Shown: positions 6,775-16,826, counted from the stretch's first letter. The stretch: 64,000 bases of DNA from Planctomycetota bacterium (GCA_015075515.1 JABTUE010000002.1:597478-661477); one strand, 5' to 3'. Program-made: numbers and translations. Notes: a model not told the origin generated them from the sequence alone.

Positions 6775-9687
6775 ATGGGGACATCATACCACGTCAAGTA
6801 CTTTGCCCATGATCTCGCTCGCCAGAGTGCCGAGTCCGGCGTGGAACGTCTGGCATCGTCGCTCTTCAACGCCTCAATCGAACTCACCCCGCACCAGATT
6901 GACGCTGCGCTCTTTGCCCTGCGCTCGCCCTTGGCGGCCGGGGCGCTGCTTGCCGACGAAGTGGGCCTGGGCAAGACGATTGAGGCAGGGTTAGTACTTT
7001 GCCAATGCTGGGCCGAGCGCAAACGCAGGTTGCTCGTTCTTTGCCCGGCCTCGCTGCGCACCCAATGGCAAGACGAGCTGCTAACAAAGTTCAACCTGCC
7101 ATCCAGGATCGTCGATGCTTTCGCTTACCGGCAGGCGGCCAAAGACGGTCAAGGCATCCCCTTCCAGTGCGACGAAGTCGTCATCAGCTCTTTCAACTTT
7201 GCCGCCGCCAAGCACGAGGACCTTCTGAAGGTCACGTGGGATCTGATTGTTTTTGACGAGGCCCACAAGCTGAGGAACTGCTACCGCGAGAGCAACGTCA
7301 TGGGCCAACGACTGCTCTCTGCAACGCGCGGCTTCCGCAAGCTGCTCCTTACCGCCACGCCATTGCAGAACAGCCTGCTGGAGCTGTTTGGTATTGGTCA
7401 GTTGCTCGACGAGTACATCTTCGGCGACAAGACGGCATTTCAGCAGGCGTTCATGAATGGCGGTGGGGACCCTGATGCGCTTCGCAATCGCCTGGCGTCT
7501 TTCTGCAAGCGAACGCTGCGCAAGGACGTTCAGGAATATGTGCCGTTCACCGAGCGTCATGCGCTGCTGGAGTCATTCGCCCCCAACGCCGACGAGCAGA
7601 ACCTCTATGAGCGCATGTCGGCCTACCTCCAGCGTGAAGACACTTACGCCATTCCCAAGCGGCTTCAGCACTTGCAAGTGCTCGGGGGAAGAAAGCGGCT
7701 GGCGTCAAGCACAGCAGCCATTGTCGGAACCCTTGACGCGCTCATTACGCGGCTTAAGCGCATGGCCCAGGGGCTTCCCGCACCAACTGACGACCTTGAG
7801 CGCCTGGTAGAGGAACTCATCGACGACGAAGCGCTGGACGACGACGAGGCTGAGGAACTTCTGGTTGCCGACTCCAGTCAGGGCACATCCCACAGTGCCG
7901 AGATTGACCGCCTAAAGCTGAACGCGGAAATCGCCGAACTCGAAGAACTGGCCCGGCTGGCGCGCTCCATCCGCGTAGATTCCAAGGCCAAGGCCCTTCT
8001 CAAAGGGCTCGAAAAGGGCTTTCAGCAAATGCAGAAGGTTGGCGCGCAGCGCAAAGCCCTGATCTTTACCGAGTCGCGCCGCACACAGGACTATCTCAAG
8101 AACTTCCTCGAACAGAACGGCTACTTGGGCCAGGTGGCCCTGTTCAACGGCAGCAACAGCACACCCGAGGCCCGCGCCGCATACGACGCCTACGTCCATG
8201 CGCAACGAGGGGCGGGCAAGCCCCTGACTTCTCGTGAGGTAGACATGCGTGCGGCACTGGTTGAAGATTTCCGCAACCAGCGCGAGATCATGATCGCCAC
8301 CGAAGCAGGCGCTGAGGGCATCAACCTCCAGTTCTGCTCACTGGTCGTGAACTACGACATGCCCTGGAACCCCCAACGTGTCGAGCAGCGCATTGGACGC
8401 TGCCACCGCTACGGGCAGAAACACGACGTCGTGGTCCTCAACTTCCTCAACAGCAAGAATCTGGCTGACAAGCGCGTTTATGAATTGCTCGAAGCCAAGT
8501 TCAGGCTGTTTAACGGCATCTTCGGCAGTTCCGACGAAGTCCTTGGCAGCCTTGAGTCCGGCGTTGACTTCGAGCGCCGCATCCTGGCCATCTACCAGAA
8601 GTGCCGTACCCCCCAGGAAATTGAAGCGGCCTTCGCGGAGCTTCGTTCCGGCCTTGACGAACAGATCAACGAGCGGATGCAGAAGACCCGCGACCAATTG
8701 CTGGCCCACTTCGATGAAGAGGTTCACGAGCGCCTCAAGGTGCAGTTGGACGACGCCCGCCAGCTCATCGGCAAAATGGAACGCCGTTTCTGGATCGTTA
8801 CGCGCCATGCGCTTGCCCAGCGCGCCGAGTTCCAAGACGAAGCGCTTTGTTTCAAGCTTCATGACCCGCCAATGCCCCCGGCCAAGTCGCCTCCCGGCCT
8901 TTACCGCCTGATTTCAAAGCTCGATCAGAAACCCGAGGACGGCGTCGTTTATCGCCTGAACCACCCCTTGGGCGAGTGGGCGGTTGAACAGGGCAAGCAG
9001 GCCGCATCGCCCCCTGCGGAGATCACCTTCCACGTCACCCAAAACCCGACGCGCATTGCCGTGGTCGAGCAACTGAAAGGCAAGGGCGGCTGGCTGCGCC
9101 TTGACCTGCTGACGCTCAAGGGCGCTCCACGCGAAGGTGCACAGCGTCAGAGTGCTTATCGCGAAGATCACCTGCTTTTCACCGGCATCGACGATTCCGG
9201 CGCGGCCTTGCCCAACGACGTTTTGTCACGGCTCTTTGATTGCCAGCGCGCCGAGGTTCGGCCCGTAAGCGAAGTGCCCGATGACGTTGAGCAGCGTTTG
9301 GCCAAAGAAGCCGAGCAGCACGCGGCAGGCACCATAGACGAATCCAGCAATCGTTCGCTGAAGTTCATGCACGAGCGCTTTGACATGGTGGACCGCTGGG
9401 CCGACGATCAGGAAAAGGGCCTTGAGCGCCGTATAGACCAGAAAAAATCCGAGTTGCGCCAGGCCTTTGCCAACAGCAACAAGGCCAAGAACCTGGCCGA
9501 GAAAGAGCAGTTTGAATCGGAGAAAGAAAAACTGCGCCGGGAACTCCAGAAGCTGCGCAGGCAGCGTGAGGAGGCCTTTGACGCGATCATGGAAAAGTCC
9601 GAGCAGATCAAGAGCAAGCTGCGCGACGCCGTGAAGCAAACCACGGATCGCTCGCATCTGTTCACCATCCGCTGGCAAGTTCGTTAG
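6775..9687 (+). CDS. SNF2-family helicase/ATPase, DrmD/HepA-like
   Basis: The ATG at 6775 follows GAGGGCGGGC and gives 970 residues; a TTG at 6754 is also in frame. The first RecA lobe has Walker A DEVGLGKT (61-68) and DEAH (161-164); the second has EAGAEGINLQ and motif VI VEQRIGRCHRYGQ (536-548), the SNF2/RapA signature. The C-terminal third (about 870-960) is a long Lys/Glu-rich coiled coil. SNF2 ATPases translocate on double-stranded DNA. Similar helicases occur in DISARM (DrmD) and near restriction genes. Here it is first in a tightly packed operon with a small protein, a Mod methyltransferase and a Res nuclease, which suggests it moves along or remodels DNA for a restriction or defence complex. 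Confidence 0.9.
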   Translation: MGTSYHVKYFAHDLARQSAESGVERLASSLFNASIELTPHQIDAALFALRSPLAAGALLADEVGLGKTIEAGLVLCQCWAERKRRLLVLCPASLRTQWQDELLTKFNLPSRIVDAFAYRQAAKDGQGIPFQCDEVVISSFNFAAAKHEDLLKVTWDLIVFDEAHKLRNCYRESNVMGQRLLSATRGFRKLLLTATPLQNSLLELFGIGQLLDEYIFGDKTAFQQAFMNGGGDPDALRNRLASFCKRTLRKDVQEYVPFTERHALLESFAPNADEQNLYERMSAYLQREDTYAIPKRLQHLQVLGGRKRLASSTAAIVGTLDALITRLKRMAQGLPAPTDDLERLVEELIDDEALDDDEAEELLVADSSQGTSHSAEIDRLKLNAEIAELEELARLARSIRVDSKAKALLKGLEKGFQQMQKVGAQRKALIFTESRRTQDYLKNFLEQNGYLGQVALFNGSNSTPEARAAYDAYVHAQRGAGKPLTSREVDMRAALVEDFRNQREIMIATEAGAEGINLQFCSLVVNYDMPWNPQRVEQRIGRCHRYGQKHDVVVLNFLNSKNLADKRVYELLEAKFRLFNGIFGSSDEVLGSLESGVDFERRILAIYQKCRTPQEIEAAFAELRSGLDEQINERMQKTRDQLLAHFDEEVHERLKVQLDDARQLIGKMERRFWIVTRHALAQRAEFQDEALCFKLHDPPMPPAKSPPGLYRLISKLDQKPEDGVVYRLNHPLGEWAVEQGKQAASPPAEITFHVTQNPTRIAVVEQLKGKGGWLRLDLLTLKGAPREGAQRQSAYREDHLLFTGIDDSGAALPNDVLSRLFDCQRAEVRPVSEVPDDVEQRLAKEAEQHAAGTIDESSNRSLKFMHERFDMVDRWADDQEKGLERRIDQKKSELRQAFANSNKAKNLAEKEQFESEKEKLRRELQKLRRQREEAFDAIMEKSEQIKSKLRDAVKQTTDRSHLFTIRWQVR

Positions 9688-9696
9688 GATGGCCCC

Positions 9697-10143
9697 ATGG
9701 CCCAACCACGCAAACACAAGTTCAAGTTTAAGTTCTTCTTCCTTGGCATAGAGCAGGCAAAGACATCCGACAATCCCATCGACCGGCCTGACTTTGTTCG
9801 CGAGACCGCGAGTCGGTACCTCAGGGTGCTGGCGGCAGCAGGCGGCGGCGCGTTCCCCGACAGGTCACTGGATGGAGTTACGTTCAAGTTGATCAAGGCG
9901 ACCATAGGCAATACGCCCGAAGCCATGAACACTCTGAAAGCCGAGCTTCGCGAGTGCAGCGAAGAACTGGACAAGCTGCTGAAGCCGCCGTTGATCAACG
10001 AGAAAGAATTGCGGAAACGGGCCGAGGAGTTCGTGGACAACTACCTGTTCCTCGACCCTCCAGGCGAAGGCAAGCTCTTCGCCGATGACGTGGTCGCCAA
10101 GGTGCGCGAGGCCGAAAAGGACAGCCACGACGAGGACAAGTAG
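9697..10143 (+). CDS. Small unknown protein of the SNF2-Mod-Res cassette
   Basis: This is a 148-residue protein, nine bases after the helicase and three before the methyltransferase, so clearly part of the operon. It has a basic/aromatic N-terminus (RKHKFKFKFFFLG), a central helical segment, and an acidic C-terminus rich in Glu, Lys and Asp. There is no signal peptide, membrane segment, zinc site or nuclease motif. I do not recognise a family. Position and size suggest a subunit bridging helicase and methyltransferase, or a control or inhibitor protein, but this is inference. Confidence 0.75.
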   Translation: MAQPRKHKFKFKFFFLGIEQAKTSDNPIDRPDFVRETASRYLRVLAAAGGGAFPDRSLDGVTFKLIKATIGNTPEAMNTLKAELRECSEELDKLLKPPLINEKELRKRAEEFVDNYLFLDPPGEGKLFADDVVAKVREAEKDSHDEDK

Positions 10144-10146
10144 CCC

Positions 10147-13100
10147 ATGCCTGAAACCAAGTACCAGCGCCTGATCCGCTTGCTCAAGGAAATGTTCCAG
10201 CTTGGTGATGCCGCCGAACTGGATTTCGGCATTTATCGCATCATGCACGCGCGCAAGGCCGAGATTGAGAAGTTCCTCGATCAGGAGCTTTTCCAAAAGC
10301 ACGTCAAAGAGGCTTTGGCGGGCGAAGCCGGCGGCAAGCGCGCCGAGCTTGAAGCGCAAATCGCCGAACTTGAGAAGACGCTCAAGGCCGCAGGAGTTGA
10401 TCCCAAAACAGCCCCCAAGTACCAGGAGCTTGTAGCCCAGCGTGAAGCCGCGCCGGATCAAGGCGCGCTTGAAGATCAGGTTTACAGCCACTTGTTGACG
10501 TTCTTTGGCCGCTACTACCAGGAAGGCGACTTCATCAGCCAGCGGCGCTACGGCGAAAATGCCTACGCCATCCCCTACAATGGCGAAGAGGTCAAGCTGT
10601 ATTGGGCCAACTACGACCAGTACTACATCAAATCCAGCGAAGATTTAAAACACTACGCCTTTCTTGTCGGCCCTGAGAACGCCCGCAAGCGTGTGCGTTT
10701 CAAACTGGTCGCGGCCTCCACCGAGCGTGACAACGCCAAAGAGCAAAAGGGCAAAGAGCGCTACCACATTTTCGCGCGCGGCGAGAATTCAATTGCAGAA
10801 GAAAAGACCGAGGCCGGCACAGAACTGGTCATTCCCTTTGAGTACCGGGTGGTCACGCGCGAAGAGGTTGCCGAGCACCAGCCGGACATCGGCGCGCGGC
10901 CCAACATGCGCGACGAGCTTTCCGCCCTCAGCGCCAGATGGATTCTTGAAAGCGCCAGGTTGCCCCAGGCGTGGAAGCCAATGCTGGAAGCCGCCCATAG
11001 CAGAGACGGCGAGGCTACGGGCAAGAGCGTGCTTGAACACAATGTGCTTCGCTTCATGAGGAAAGCTCACTTCGATTACTTCATCCACAAGGATTTAGGC
11101 GGGTTCTTTCGGCGTGAGTTGGACTGGTACATCAAGCATGAGCTGCTCAAGCTGGAGGACATTCTTGATGGCAAGCAGACGCCCGAACAATTGAGCACGC
11201 GCCACTTCGCCAAGCTGCGCGTCCTGCGGGCGATTGCCGAAAAGCTGATAGACTTCCTCGCGCAGATCGAGAACTTCCAGAAGAAGCTGTGGCTTAAGAA
11301 AAAGTTTGTGCTGGAGACGCACTACTGCGTCACGCTCGACCGTATTCCCGAGCGGTTGTACCCCGTAGTCGCGTCAAACGAGGGACAAAGGCTGGAGTGG
11401 GAGCGATGGTTCGCGCTGGAACGCATTGAAGGCTACAAAGGGACATTGACGCCTGATTTCCTCAAGGCCAACAAGACCTTGCCCGTCAATACCGCTCACT
11501 TCCCCCGGGCATTTCGGGATGAGTTAGTGGCTGGCCTTTCCGGACTGGCGGAAAACACCAACGGACTTTTGGTGCGCAGCGACAATTTTCAGGCGCTGAG
11601 AGCCTTGCAGCCCGCCTACACGGATCGTGTGCGCTGCGTCTACATCGATCCGCCTTACAACACAGACGTAAGCGCCATTCCCTACAAGAATAACTACCGC
11701 CATTCTTCCTTCGCGTCACTCATCCACGACCGTATGGAGGCTTTGCGCCCAATACTCTCGAAGCAAGGCGTGTTGTTTGTATCCATTGACAAGAACGAGC
11801 GCCTCATGGTGCAGGCTGCGCTGGACGCAGCATTTGGACCGGAAAACAAGGTGGAGGAACTGATTTGGGTCCAGAACACAAACGACAGTCGCTCTCCGAC
11901 GTATTCCGTTAACCACGAGTTCGTGGAAGTATACGCCAAAGACCGACCGACAACCGAGGCCAACCACCGTACGTTCCGCGAACCGAAGCCGGGCTACGCC
12001 GAAGTGATGGAGTTGGTTCAAAGGCTCAACCCCGGGTTTCCGCCCATTGCGCAGGTCGAGCAGGAATTACGAGCGCTCTACAAGGCACACGTGAGCGAAT
12101 ACCGCCGAATGATTGAGGAGCAAGGCCTAGATTGGGAAGAAGAGAAGCGAAACAACCCTTGGAATGGGGTTTATCAGTACAAGTTTGCGGAGTATCGGAC
12201 TGCGGATGGGAAGCTCGTAAGAGAAGCCGAAGCCAAGCAGCTCAACGCCATGATTTGGGTTTATCGCGAAAGCGACTGGACCATCATGTCTGCCGAAGAC
12301 AAGCAATCGGACACGATTAATGACCCAAAGAGCCCGAACTACCGCTTTTATCGACCGCTTCACCCCATCACCAAGAAACCCGTTGAGATGCCTTCACGGG
12401 GGTGGAAGGGTACGGAACGAATTGATCCAGAACATCCTGATCGGAATAGCTGGGAATCGTTGCTCGCGGACCACCTTATCGCGTTCGGGCCGGACGAAAC
12501 CAAGGTCCCCCAGCAGAAGCGCTTTCTACACAACGTCGAAACCAATGTCTGTAAGAGCGTCTTCGCGGATTACTCTGACGGCGAGAAAGAGACAACATCG
12601 CTCTTTGGTCGGGCTGGCGTGTTCCTTGCGCCTAAACACACTAACTTCGTGCGCCGTTTCTTACGTCAAGTGGTTATGCCCGGTGACACAGTGCTCGACT
12701 GCTTTGGCGGCTCCGGCAGTACCGGACATGCGGTCATTCGTGCGAATCGCGAAGAGGGCCTGAAGTTGAAGTTCGTCTTGGTTGAGGTCAACGAGTACTT
12801 CAACACAGTGCTCATGCCGCGCATTCTGAAGGGTGCCTATGCATCGGCTTGGGAAGCCGGCGCTCCCAAAGAGCGTGATGGGTTAAGCCAGATTCTGAAG
12901 GTCGTTCGCTTGGAGTCCTACGAGGATGCCTGCGACAACATCTTTCTCAAGCGGGGCGAGGCTCAGCAAAAGGCCTTTGACAAATTGCCCGAGGCCGAGC
13001 GGGAAAAGTACCGGCTCCATTACATGCTCAATGTCGAAAGCCGAGGCAGCGCCAGCCTGCTCAACATCCAGAAGTTCGAGCGCCCCTTTGAGTACACGCT

Positions 13101-13488
13101 GCGCGTCACCCGTGACGACGTAACCCGTGAGCAGCCCGTTGACCTCGTTGAAACGTTCAATTGGCTGCTTGGCCTTCGGGCGGACACTATCCGCTTGTCC
13201 AAGGATTCCACGTTCAAAGCCGCCGATCACGGCATCCTCGAAGTCACGGGCAAAGACCCACAAGGCAACCGCTGCCTCGTCCTCTGGCGCAACGTAGATG
13301 AAGTGCCCGACGACAAGCTCATCAAATGGTTCGAGAAGAACCGCTACAAGGTCAAGGACTTCGAGTGGGATTTGATCTACGTCAATGGCGATAACACGCT
13401 CGAAAACCTGAAACGCGACGACCAGACTTGGACTGTGCGGCTGACCGAACAGGAATTCCATCGCCTCATGTTCGAAGGCACTGAGTAG
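10147..13488 (+). CDS. Type III-like DNA methyltransferase (Mod), long N-terminal extension
   Basis: This 1113-residue protein has the beta-class amino-methyltransferase order: catalytic motif IV DPPY at 501-504 (in YIDPPYNTD), a long target-recognition region, then SAM-binding motif I FGGSGSTGHAV near 853-863. It should methylate adenine N6 or cytosine N4. Typical type III Mod proteins are about 600-700 residues; here about 450 residues precede the catalytic domain, starting with a charged helical stretch. It is three bases after the small cassette gene and two before the Res gene. It would mark host DNA and supply sequence recognition for the nuclease. The recognition site is unknown. Confidence 0.9.
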   Translation: MPETKYQRLIRLLKEMFQLGDAAELDFGIYRIMHARKAEIEKFLDQELFQKHVKEALAGEAGGKRAELEAQIAELEKTLKAAGVDPKTAPKYQELVAQREAAPDQGALEDQVYSHLLTFFGRYYQEGDFISQRRYGENAYAIPYNGEEVKLYWANYDQYYIKSSEDLKHYAFLVGPENARKRVRFKLVAASTERDNAKEQKGKERYHIFARGENSIAEEKTEAGTELVIPFEYRVVTREEVAEHQPDIGARPNMRDELSALSARWILESARLPQAWKPMLEAAHSRDGEATGKSVLEHNVLRFMRKAHFDYFIHKDLGGFFRRELDWYIKHELLKLEDILDGKQTPEQLSTRHFAKLRVLRAIAEKLIDFLAQIENFQKKLWLKKKFVLETHYCVTLDRIPERLYPVVASNEGQRLEWERWFALERIEGYKGTLTPDFLKANKTLPVNTAHFPRAFRDELVAGLSGLAENTNGLLVRSDNFQALRALQPAYTDRVRCVYIDPPYNTDVSAIPYKNNYRHSSFASLIHDRMEALRPILSKQGVLFVSIDKNERLMVQAALDAAFGPENKVEELIWVQNTNDSRSPTYSVNHEFVEVYAKDRPTTEANHRTFREPKPGYAEVMELVQRLNPGFPPIAQVEQELRALYKAHVSEYRRMIEEQGLDWEEEKRNNPWNGVYQYKFAEYRTADGKLVREAEAKQLNAMIWVYRESDWTIMSAEDKQSDTINDPKSPNYRFYRPLHPITKKPVEMPSRGWKGTERIDPEHPDRNSWESLLADHLIAFGPDETKVPQQKRFLHNVETNVCKSVFADYSDGEKETTSLFGRAGVFLAPKHTNFVRRFLRQVVMPGDTVLDCFGGSGSTGHAVIRANREEGLKLKFVLVEVNEYFNTVLMPRILKGAYASAWEAGAPKERDGLSQILKVVRLESYEDACDNIFLKRGEAQQKAFDKLPEAEREKYRLHYMLNVESRGSASLLNIQKFERPFEYTLRVTRDDVTREQPVDLVETFNWLLGLRADTIRLSKDSTFKAADHGILEVTGKDPQGNRCLVLWRNVDEVPDDKLIKWFEKNRYKVKDFEWDLIYVNGDNTLENLKRDDQTWTVRLTEQEFHRLMFEGTE

Positions 13489-13490
13489 GC

Positions 13491-16400
13491 ATGGCGCGCA
13501 AATCAAAGTCCGACACCCCAAAGGTCACGCGCAGGCTGCGCCAGCGCCTCGTGCTCAATCGCTGGGCGCTGAACATCCTGGGCGCACCCTTGGATGAAAA
13601 GCACCCGCTTGAGCGCATGCGCGGCCTGCTTGGAGGCGACGAACATCGCGGCTTTGTTGAAGGCCACACCAGATTCTGCCGCGCCCTGCAAAGCACGCTC
13701 GACATCGGCTGGCTTCTGGGACTGACCAGGGACCAGCTTGATGCCTACGACGGCAACATTGTCGAAATCACGCGCAAGCTGTTTCCGCCCGAGAAAGACC
13801 GCGAAAACTTCGAGTGGACCTGGTTCCAGTACCTGTGCCTGCTGCTGACCGAGATTTACCTCGACCGTTACTTTGGCGACAAGCGGGCGCTCTGTGCCGC
13901 GCTGAATGAGACGCGCGAGGAGTTCAACCGCACATGGGAAGACGACGTTCCGGCCTTTGAAATCAGCGACTTGAACAAGCTCGCGTTCCAGAACGCCACA
14001 GGCAGCGGCAAGACGCACCTGATGCACGCCAACATCTTGCAATTCCGCCACTACGCCAAGCGCGCGGGATTGCTCGGGAAGATCAAGAGCACCATCCTGC
14101 TCACACCCAGTTCCGGGCTTTCGCAGCAGCACGTAGAAAAGTTTCCCGATCACCTGTTTGCGGCCGAGCAATTCCAGAAGGACCACCTGCCGGTGTTCGC
14201 GGCGGGCAAGATTCAGGTGACCGTGCTGGACTACCACGACTTCGCCAAGCAGGGACGTGACGGGCAGACCAAGGAAGGGCCGAATACCGTTCACCCCGAC
14301 CAGTTCGAGCGTTGCAACCTTGTGCTGGTTGACGAAGGCCACCGTGGGGCCAAGGGCGGCGAAACCGGCCAGTGGAAATCGCGCCGCGACGAATTGAGCG
14401 AAGAAGGCTTCTCTTTTGAATATTCCGCCACGTTCAGCCAGGCCATTGACGGCTCGGCGGACAACGCGCTCAAGAACGAGTACGCAAAAAGCATCCTCTT
14501 CGATTACAGCTATGGCGAGTTCTACAAGGACGGCTACGGCAAGGAATTCCGCATCCTGAACGTGGAAAGCCGCGCCGGAGAAGCACCCAAGAAGAAGGGC
14601 AAGTCCAAGCAGATCGACGAAAGCGAGTTTCCCTATCTGGTGGGCGCGCTGCTGGCGTTTTACCAGCAGGTGCGTTTCTTCGACGAACACCGCGCCAAGC
14701 TGGTGCCGTTCAACATTGAGCGGCCATTGCTGGTGCTCGTGGGCGCGAGCGTGACGGGCGGCGACAGCCTTTCTGAAGGCGAACTTTCGGACGTGCAGGA
14801 ATTGCTTGCCTTCTTCCGCGACGTGCTGACCAAGAAAGACGAACTGACGCGGCTTATTCAGCAGTTCATGGGCAATGAGGTCGTAGTAGCGTCGAAGGAT
14901 GGCGTGAACGCTTTCGAGGGCACGTTTGACTGGCTGCGAACCAAGCACGACACGCCGGAACAGCTCTACGACGACCTGAAGCGGCGCGTGTTTGGCTCGA
15001 CGGAGAACACGTTCAAGCTCACCTACGTGACCGCGAGCGGCGAGATACGGCTTTCCGTGGGCGCGGCTGAAAAGCCTTTCGGCATCATCAACGTGGGCAG
15101 CGAAGGTGCGCGCAAGGTAGCCGAGACTTGCGAGGAAAGGCTGAAGCTGACGGTAGAACGCGACCAGACTGGCACAGAGGCGCTGTTTCCGAAGATCAAC
15201 AAGCTGGAACACGTTCAGGTTCTGATTGGCTCGCGCAAGTTCACCGAAGGCTGGGATTCGTGGCGCGTGAGCACCATGGGTTTGCTCAACCTCGGCAAAG
15301 GCGAAGGAACCCAGGTTATCCAGTTGTTCGGGCGCGGCGTGCGCCTCAAGGGCCAGCGCATTCGCGACTCGCAGGGCAACGAGAAGGGTTTCAGCCTCAA
15401 GCGCAGCAGCCGCTTCAACGGTCAAGCCAAGCCGCCGGCACACGTGCAAGTCGCGGAAACACTCAACGTGTTCGGCGTTCACGCAAGCTACATGGCCACG
15501 TTTAGAGAAATGCTCCAGAACGAGGGCTTGGACGTGACGCGCAAGCGCACGTGGGAATTGCCGGTAATCGAAGTGTTCCGCGACAAGGGCGTATACGAGA
15601 AGCTCAAGATTCCGGTCGTTCCCAAAGGCGAGCGCGGCTTTAGGGATGCCGTGAGGATCCCGCTGCTGGCGGAGTACCAATCGCAGCGAAACAGGCTGGG
15701 CGAGATTGAACTGAATTGGTTCCCGCAGGTCGAAACGACGACCAGCAAGGGCGTTCGGCCCGACACCGACGCTGCCCATGCACCCGACAAGACCCGCATT
15801 CCCGATGAAGCGCTGGCGTTCCTCGATTGGGACAAGCTCTATTTCGGCGTGCAACGCCTGAAGTACGAGGTAGGCCACAACATTAAGGTGACGCCTGGCG
15901 ACGTGCAGGCCGTGCTTTCAGACGCCGGTTGGTACAGGCTACTGCTGCCCAAGCAGGATCACGAGTTCCGCTTTGACCGGCTTGGCATGTGGCAGGAAAT
16001 CGCAGCGCAGTTGCTTGCCAAGCTCTTCCGCAAGCTCTACGACGACGCCAAGGCCCGTTACGACGCCAAAAACCGCAAGCTCGTGCCCTTGAAGGAGGCC
16101 ATTGCCGAAGGGGGCGAGTACGAAGGCATGTTCCCGACGTGGCTGATTTCGATGTCAGAGGAGGCGGCGGAACAGCAAGGCGAAGAGAATCTAAAAATGC
16201 TGGAGGCGCTCATCGGAGCAGTGAACGATGGCGACCTGAACAAGTTCAAGCTGCCGAAGTTCCTGGAAGAGGCGCTGAATGAGCGCCACCTGTACCGGCC
16301 ACTGCTGGTAGGCAAGGCGGGCAGCATCACCATCGCGCCCGTTGCGCTGAATGACCACGAGAAGCGGTTGGTGCTAGACGTGGCCAAGGAGTGTGGAGCC

Positions 16401-16826
16401 AGCGGGTTGCTGGCCAAGCACGAAGTCTACCTGCTGCGCAACGGCTCGCGGGGCAAAGGCATCGGGTTTGCGGAGGCCGGAAACTTCTACCCCGACTTCC
16501 TGCTCTGGATCGTGCTCAAGGACCGGCAGCACATCGTCTTTCTGGACCCGCACGGTATGCACCACGAGGGCTTGGCCAGTTCCAAGGTGGCGTTCCACAA
16601 GGACATCAAGGCCATCGAACGGGACTTGGTGGCCAAGGCCAAAGAAAACGTGCACCTGCACTCGTTCCTGCTTTCAACGACCGAAGCGCGAGCCAACGAA
16701 CCCGACTGGATGCGCCCGATGAATGACGATGAGTTGCATTCTCGCGGCGTGGTCAGGATGTACGCGACCGACTACTTGAAGCGTGTTGTAGGCACTGTCG
16801 TCAGCACAGAGCAAGTCGCTTCCTAG
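13491..16826 (+). CDS. Type III-like restriction helicase-endonuclease (Res)
   Basis: This 1111-residue superfamily 2 protein has Walker A ATGSGKT at 169-175, DEGH at 281-284, EYSATF as the SAT-type motif III, EGWD at about 586, and motif VI QLFGRGVR at 611-618. The C-terminus has a PD-(D/E)XK-type segment: D1002 in FYPDFLLWI and a following HIVFLDPHG strand. The normal second acidic-x-Lys is degenerate, so cleavage activity needs confirmation. With the adjacent Mod it resembles a type III restriction enzyme, which translocates after recognising unmethylated sites. The upstream SNF2 ATPase is not part of a classical type III system. The gene ends the cassette. Confidence 0.88.
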   Translation: MARKSKSDTPKVTRRLRQRLVLNRWALNILGAPLDEKHPLERMRGLLGGDEHRGFVEGHTRFCRALQSTLDIGWLLGLTRDQLDAYDGNIVEITRKLFPPEKDRENFEWTWFQYLCLLLTEIYLDRYFGDKRALCAALNETREEFNRTWEDDVPAFEISDLNKLAFQNATGSGKTHLMHANILQFRHYAKRAGLLGKIKSTILLTPSSGLSQQHVEKFPDHLFAAEQFQKDHLPVFAAGKIQVTVLDYHDFAKQGRDGQTKEGPNTVHPDQFERCNLVLVDEGHRGAKGGETGQWKSRRDELSEEGFSFEYSATFSQAIDGSADNALKNEYAKSILFDYSYGEFYKDGYGKEFRILNVESRAGEAPKKKGKSKQIDESEFPYLVGALLAFYQQVRFFDEHRAKLVPFNIERPLLVLVGASVTGGDSLSEGELSDVQELLAFFRDVLTKKDELTRLIQQFMGNEVVVASKDGVNAFEGTFDWLRTKHDTPEQLYDDLKRRVFGSTENTFKLTYVTASGEIRLSVGAAEKPFGIINVGSEGARKVAETCEERLKLTVERDQTGTEALFPKINKLEHVQVLIGSRKFTEGWDSWRVSTMGLLNLGKGEGTQVIQLFGRGVRLKGQRIRDSQGNEKGFSLKRSSRFNGQAKPPAHVQVAETLNVFGVHASYMATFREMLQNEGLDVTRKRTWELPVIEVFRDKGVYEKLKIPVVPKGERGFRDAVRIPLLAEYQSQRNRLGEIELNWFPQVETTTSKGVRPDTDAAHAPDKTRIPDEALAFLDWDKLYFGVQRLKYEVGHNIKVTPGDVQAVLSDAGWYRLLLPKQDHEFRFDRLGMWQEIAAQLLAKLFRKLYDDAKARYDAKNRKLVPLKEAIAEGGEYEGMFPTWLISMSEEAAEQQGEENLKMLEALIGAVNDGDLNKFKLPKFLEEALNERHLYRPLLVGKAGSITIAPVALNDHEKRLVLDVAKECGASGLLAKHEVYLLRNGSRGKGIGFAEAGNFYPDFLLWIVLKDRQHIVFLDPHGMHHEGLASSKVAFHKDIKAIERDLVAKAKENVHLHSFLLSTTEARANEPDWMRPMNDDELHSRGVVRMYATDYLKRVVGTVVSTEQVAS

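Noticed and set aside
538-7003. Recurring AGTACTTTG-type motif at 541, 6735, 6796 and 6993
   Set aside because: Three of four copies lie in coding sequence and the fourth is in an unremarkable spacer; the eight-base palindrome AAGTACTT is expected by chance at this scale.
13503-15878. 791-residue open frame antisense to the Res gene
   Set aside because: It is a long shadow frame caused by high GC; the Res frame has clear helicase motifs, and the antisense product has none.
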